From contig OZ024728.1 in the NCBI GenBank assembly GCA_964016875.1, positions 8,668,272-8,732,271 on the forward strand: a stretch of DNA of 64,000 nt, read 5' to 3'. Positions 60,201 through 64,000 of this stretch are shown here, piece by piece; within the stretch, counting starts at the first letter, position 1, and each line of letters begins with the position of its first letter. The translations under genes and the position numbers were made by a program. The stretch comes from Fallopia convolvulus. Taxonomy: Eukaryota > Streptophyta > Magnoliopsida > Caryophyllales > Polygonaceae. A model generated the notes under the pieces. The model did not search any database, had not been told where the DNA came from, and saw nothing but the letters and a program-made list of their open reading frames with translations.

Positions 60201-61339
60201 GAGAAAATTATAGTACCTTTTCCTGATATTTCCACAGAAGATATCTGATCTTTCCTCCAAAGCTTTTATCAAGTGATGCAAACATGCTTTCATCCCCAGT
60301 CATGTGGTTACTTGCCCATGAATCCAGATACAATTTACTGTAACCTTGTGATTCAGCATCTTCATTAATATCTGACGTCAACAGGTTCTTGTCACAGAAT
60401 TCATCATCTTCCAGCATCAACAAGGTCGACTCTTCCTCTCTTTTCATTGATAGGTTCACCTTCTCCTCCTTGTCTGTTGCTTCACATTCAAATTTGAAAT
60501 GACCCATGGTTCCACATGCAAAGCACTTGATTTTATTTTTTTCAAAGCGCTTCTTGGGTTTTTGATCTTTATCAAGATTCTGTCCTTGCCCTTTGCCTTT
60601 AAAATTCAGAGACTTGTCACCTTTTGAATTTTTTTCTCTGAATTTCTTCTTCTCCCTTGATTTCCATTCAGCACGAGTCAAGAGTGCAGATTCTTGAGTT
60701 TTCTCACCAAAGTCTTGTAACCTTTCTTCATGGGCTTTCAAAGAGCCGATTATCTCATCAATGCTCTTAGCCTTGAGATCTATAACTCTTCGATGGTACT
60801 TGTGATATGAATGAATTTTGAAGAGGTCAATCTTAGTAGTTTCTTCACCACGAAGTCCTCTTCAATCTTATGTCCAAGACCCCTCAATTTGCTTACATTC
60901 ACAACCAAATTGCTTGAAAATTCATTAATGGACTCAGTTTCTTTCATTCTAAGTCCCTCGAATTCTCTTAATAAAGATTGTATTCTTACTTCTTTTATTC
61001 TCTTTGCCCCTTCACTCATGGTTTTAATAACTCCCCATGCTTCTTTGGCAGATTTCTTAGCGCCTAATTGCAATAGAGTATCTTCTCCTATTGCTTGATA
61101 GATTGCAGCCAACATCATCTTGTCTTTTCTTGCATCCACTGGTGGAGTTCCCTCTAAAGCCTCCCAAACTCCTTGCGCGGACAGGAAGACTTCCATCTTG
61201 ATTGCCCAAACATCATAATTGCTTTTCGACAACATAGGATAATTGAAAACAAGATTTTTTCTCCATTGCCTCTGACTGTATCACTCAAGTTTCCTGTGTT
61301 TCCTGTGTTTCCCGTGTTTCTGGATTCTGTGTCTGACAT
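57253..61339 (-). pseudogene. Ty1-copia gag-pol of the nested element
   Basis: Gag (61339 to about 60500) has the CCHC knuckle CFACGTMGHFKFEC. Protease (about 60340) reads DSWAS where DSGAS is usual. Integrase (about 59950-59400) has the zinc motif and core. RT (about 58770-58100) has YVDDLI, and RNase H runs to 57253. Stops or frameshifts occur near 61240, 60780, 60240, 59540, 59395, 59280, 58330, 58090, 57640 and 57600. Two integrase aspartates are Asn (HANLCGP, about 59748; LRTNRG, about 59559). The copy cannot be autonomous. Confidence 0.88.
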
Positions 61340-61363
61340 GTTCTCTATTGCTCTGATACCAAA

Positions 61364-61698
61364 TGTAGAGAGTATGTCCTTGACTTCACAAAACAATCAA
61401 AACACTGAAGATAAACTGTAATGAACACGACTGAACTTTTGTTCAAATACTGTAACTTTGTATTGAACGATTTTTCTGCAACAGAGAGTATTTGTTTTCT
61501 TTACAAGACATACTTAAATACATAAACAAACCAACTGTCAAAATAACTACCCTAATTGACAGTTAACTAGACGCCACATCAGAGCAACTAACTCTGACTT
61601 GTCTTAACCCACACGGTTACAACTGACTGCATAAAAACTAACTTCTAAAATACAGTACATATATAATATCTATATATATCCAAGCTTATAGTACATCA
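61364..61698 (-). repeat. 5' LTR of the nested copia
   Basis: 335 bp, equal in length to the other LTR, with the primer-binding site directly beside it at 61350-61363. Confidence 0.93.
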
Positions 61699-63242
61699 TA
61701 AGCTTGGTTGGAGGATGATCACTGAGTCGAGAGCACTTTGGAGTCAGGTTTTGCGTGGAAAATACTGCAATGGCCGTGCTGATATTGACATGTTCAATGT
61801 TCGGCCAAATTCGTCTCATCTTTGGAAAGGAGTACTTCATGGGGCTGAATTCTTGGCAAAAGGTTTTAGAATGTCTGTGTACAATGGCAGATCGACTTTG
61901 TTATGGCTTCATCCTTGGGTGACTCAATTTCCTTTGATTGAAACTACACTTCAGGATGTCCCGGAGGCGATTGCAGCGCTTACGGTGTCAATATGTTGGC
62001 ATGGCAATACTTGGGCTTGGGAGATTATCTCGCCTTTTCTCAACCATAAAGTGTGTCTGAAATTAATGGCAATTAAAATCTATGATGATGATATGGAAGT
62101 TGACAAACCTTCTTGGAGTCTGAATCCTAATGGTTCCTTTTCCATAAGTTCTGTCATGCGTTTGATTCGTAACGAGGCTGAAGATCCGGGCTTGCCGAAC
62201 TTCAATTGGAATCTGATTTGGTCAATGCCAGTTCAGCAGCGGGTCCGAAACTTTGTTTATCTTCTTGTCAATAGATGTGTTCTTTGCAACGCAAATAGGT
62301 TTCGAAGACATCTTGTCGATAATGCCGATTGCCCAAGATGCAATGAAGAAGAGTCTGAACTACATGTACTTCGTGATTGTGCTCCAATCCGAGATGCTTG
62401 GATGGCTCTCTTTGTAACAACCCGCCTGCCAATTTTTTTAGTTGCATGAATCTTCATGAATGGATTGAAATGTCAATCAAAACAAAAGACAGAGATTGTG
62501 CTCAATTTGCTAACATGATATGGTACTCTTGAAAATGTCGTAATAAGCTCATTTTTCAAGGCCATGACGACCATCTCAGGCTTACAAGCACCGTTTGTTC
62601 TAGAATGGAGGCTTTTTGGGCAGCAAAACAACACACATAAAATTTGAATAAGAATTGCTCAACTGAAGAGTCTGCAATTCCTGCTAGCTGGACTGCTCCA
62701 ATGTCTTTATGGTACAAGCTTAACATTGATGGTTGTTCGAAGGGCAATCTTGGGATTGCTAGTGGCGGAGGTCTTATCCGGGATCACACAAGCACTTTTA
62801 TCAAGGCATTTTTGTTTAAGTGTGGTCACTGTCGGGCGCTTACAGCGGAACTGAAGGCTGTTCTTAATGGCATAAATGTTGTTGTTGAACAGGGCATCTC
62901 ACAACTGATCATCGAGACAGATTCGACTAATGTTGCACGTTTGCTGAAGTGCAACGACTTGGGCACACATCCTGACTTTGCGTTGGTTTGACAATGCCAG
63001 AATAGGATTCAAGAAGCTAGCTGGAATGTTCAAATAAGCCATGTCAGACGCACAGCTAATGCGGTTGCTGATCGAATAGCTAATCATGCACTCCAGGCCG
63101 ATTCCCCCTTTATGATTTTTAATACACCCCTAGCTATATTTCTAGTCTTCTTTACGCAGATCATGTAGCCTTGAATGGGCATAACTAATTTCTTCTATTA
63201 ATCGCAAGGGTTCCCCTTTTTTCTGATAAAAAAAATTATAAT

Positions 63243-64000
63243 TTAATAGTCAGATTTAATTTATTCTCTCTCCATATCAAATAATGATATTTTTTAATTG
63301 TTTTTCTAGGATTCACTAATTTACAATACAATTTAGCACTCCCTCTATAGAGTTTCTTATAAACTCTACCAAAACAAGACCGAAATTAGATATGGGTATG
63401 AAGTTAAAAAAAGAATGGAGTTGAGAGGATTATGATTTAGAATTTCATTTAGTATCAGGTGTTTGATTAGTTGTAATTAGATTTAGGGGTGGGCACGGTC
63501 GGTTAACCGGAGTTTTGGTTAACTGGACATCGGTGAACCGGGTGAACGGTTATTAGTTTTCAATAACCATAACCGTACCGTTAGTTATTGGTTAACCGTT
63601 AACGGTTAACCGTGAAACTCGGTACGGTTTATCGGTTAACCGACTTGCTTTAAATTTTTCTTATTTTATCAAAAATTAGATTTTTAATTAAAAAATTGCC
63701 TTATTTTTAATAAAATAAAATTTAAATTTAATTTAAACACAAAATACAAACAAATATCTAATTCAAAATAAATTACAATTTACATCATAAATTCAACTTT
63801 CCTATTTTTTGTTAGAAATTACCGCTTAGGCTAAGATCAAACAGGGGGCTACGTACAAACAGATCGAAGCTACAACATACAAATGAATTTATGTGCGTTT
63901 GTAACAAAAAAACAATAAGGTATATAATGTACATCATCAAATCCAGGAAGCTACAACTACATTGAGGATTGAAAACAAATTAATAACAAAAACAAAAACG
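63243..64000. other. AT-rich end of window with GGTTAACC-rich patch
   Basis: No gene. From 63484, TAGGGGTGGGCACGGT starts a patch (to about 63650) with repeated GGTTAACC and GTTAACGG blocks in both orientations. The TAGGGGTGGGC start resembles ends of plant hAT-type elements. The other end, if any, is outside the window. Confidence 0.4.

Larger units (their letters stand above)
56897..61698 (-). mobile_element. Ty1-copia retrotransposon inserted in the LINE
   Basis: Two 335-bp LTRs (56897-57231 and 61364-61698) differ at about 11 positions (3.3%) by hand. Flanks are TAAGG (56892-56896) and TAAGC (61699-61703), a target duplication with one change. On the minus strand the 5' LTR is followed by TTTGGTATCAGAGC, a Met-initiator-tRNA type primer-binding site (about 61350-61363). 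A purine tract AAGGAGGAGAA (about 57232-57243) precedes the 3' LTR. The 4.8-kb size is typical of copia. The coding region is broken. Confidence 0.93.
54290..63110 (+). pseudogene. LINE ORF2 (endonuclease-RT-RNase H), interrupted
   Basis: AP-type endonuclease at about 54350-55000 (LAGDFNAT, LDRAL, DHLPI motifs, the last near its end). RT runs from 55050 to 56896, with PYKAPSPDGYP, the RQGDPLSPYLF block and YADD (about 56333-56344). After the copia insertion come the zinc-binding C-terminal RT region (61705-62450) and an RNase H (about 62710-63110; NIDGCSKGN, ETDS and a final Asp block). Stops or frameshifts occur at about 54320, 55000, 55448, 55828, 56260, 56686, 62448 and 62989. Removing the copia with one target duplication rejoins the frame exactly (AKV-GWRM). 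Confidence 0.85.
52135..63229 (+). mobile_element. L1-type LINE with nested Ty1-copia
   Basis: A 13-bp direct repeat AAAAAATTATAAT occurs at 52122-52134 and 63230-63242, the latter right after a short A-rich tail, as expected for a LINE target-site duplication. Between them lie ORF1 (gag-like with CCHC) and ORF2 (endonuclease, RT, C-terminal zinc region, RNase H). ORF2 is cut by a copia element at 56897-61698. Without it the LINE is about 6.3 kb, a full-length size for plant L1. Both ORFs contain stops and frameshifts, so it is inactive. Confidence 0.9.

Overview
The window is nuclear DNA from a flowering plant, most likely a eudicot. Three intron-containing genes of typical plant families are separated by AT-rich intergenic DNA and many layers of transposable elements. 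I cannot name the species. Nothing bacterial, organellar or CRISPR-like is present.

Host genes. (1) 757-7898, minus strand: a complete LRR receptor kinase of the LRR-VIII-1 type (At1g06840-like); twenty inferred coding exons sum to 969 codons plus stop. (2) 40537-45653, plus strand: a complete NACK1/HINKEL-type cytokinesis kinesin; fourteen inferred coding exons sum to 973 codons plus stop, and an M-phase (MSA) element lies near the predicted transcription start. (3) 47638-50777, minus strand: a complete enolase-superfamily L-Ala-D/L-Glu-type epimerase; six inferred exons sum to 438 codons plus stop. The genes look functionally unrelated.

Repeats, left to right. 8.5-9.7 kb: a MULE with long terminal inverted repeats. 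10.2-10.5 kb: a CTCCCTCC-type MITE. 10.7-12.5 kb: a decayed Ty1-copia fragment split by a solo LTR. 13.8-14.9 kb: a decayed 57-bp tandem array. About 15.2 kb: a 5S rRNA-like fragment. 16.3-39.0 kb: a multi-level nest. A minus-strand Ty1-copia remnant was split by a Tat-lineage Ty3 element (16701-38712, target duplication GCGGC). That element's antisense ORF was then hit by an Athila-type Ty3 element (23806-31521, CCTGG), a solo LTR (31541-33087, CCTTG) and a long solo LTR (33667-37150, TCTGG). Removing these three leaves a Tat element of about 9.25 kb. A Helitron-like element lies at 46.2-46.5 kb. 52.1-63.2 kb holds an L1-type LINE with a 13-bp target duplication, split by a Ty1-copia element (56897-61698). 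The window ends in AT-rich DNA with a GGTTAACC-rich patch that may be a hAT end.

Every retroelement reading frame carries stops, frameshifts or catalytic-residue changes, so these copies look inactive. The observations I rate highest are the exactly resolvable nest, the dense GCGATCGC palindromes in the Athila-type element, that element's in-frame deletion fusion, the pol III-like box pair inside a solo LTR, and duplications that copy splice signals in two host genes. I see no convincing new biological system. Exon limits come from reading splice signals by eye plus recalled family similarity; no alignment or transcript was available.
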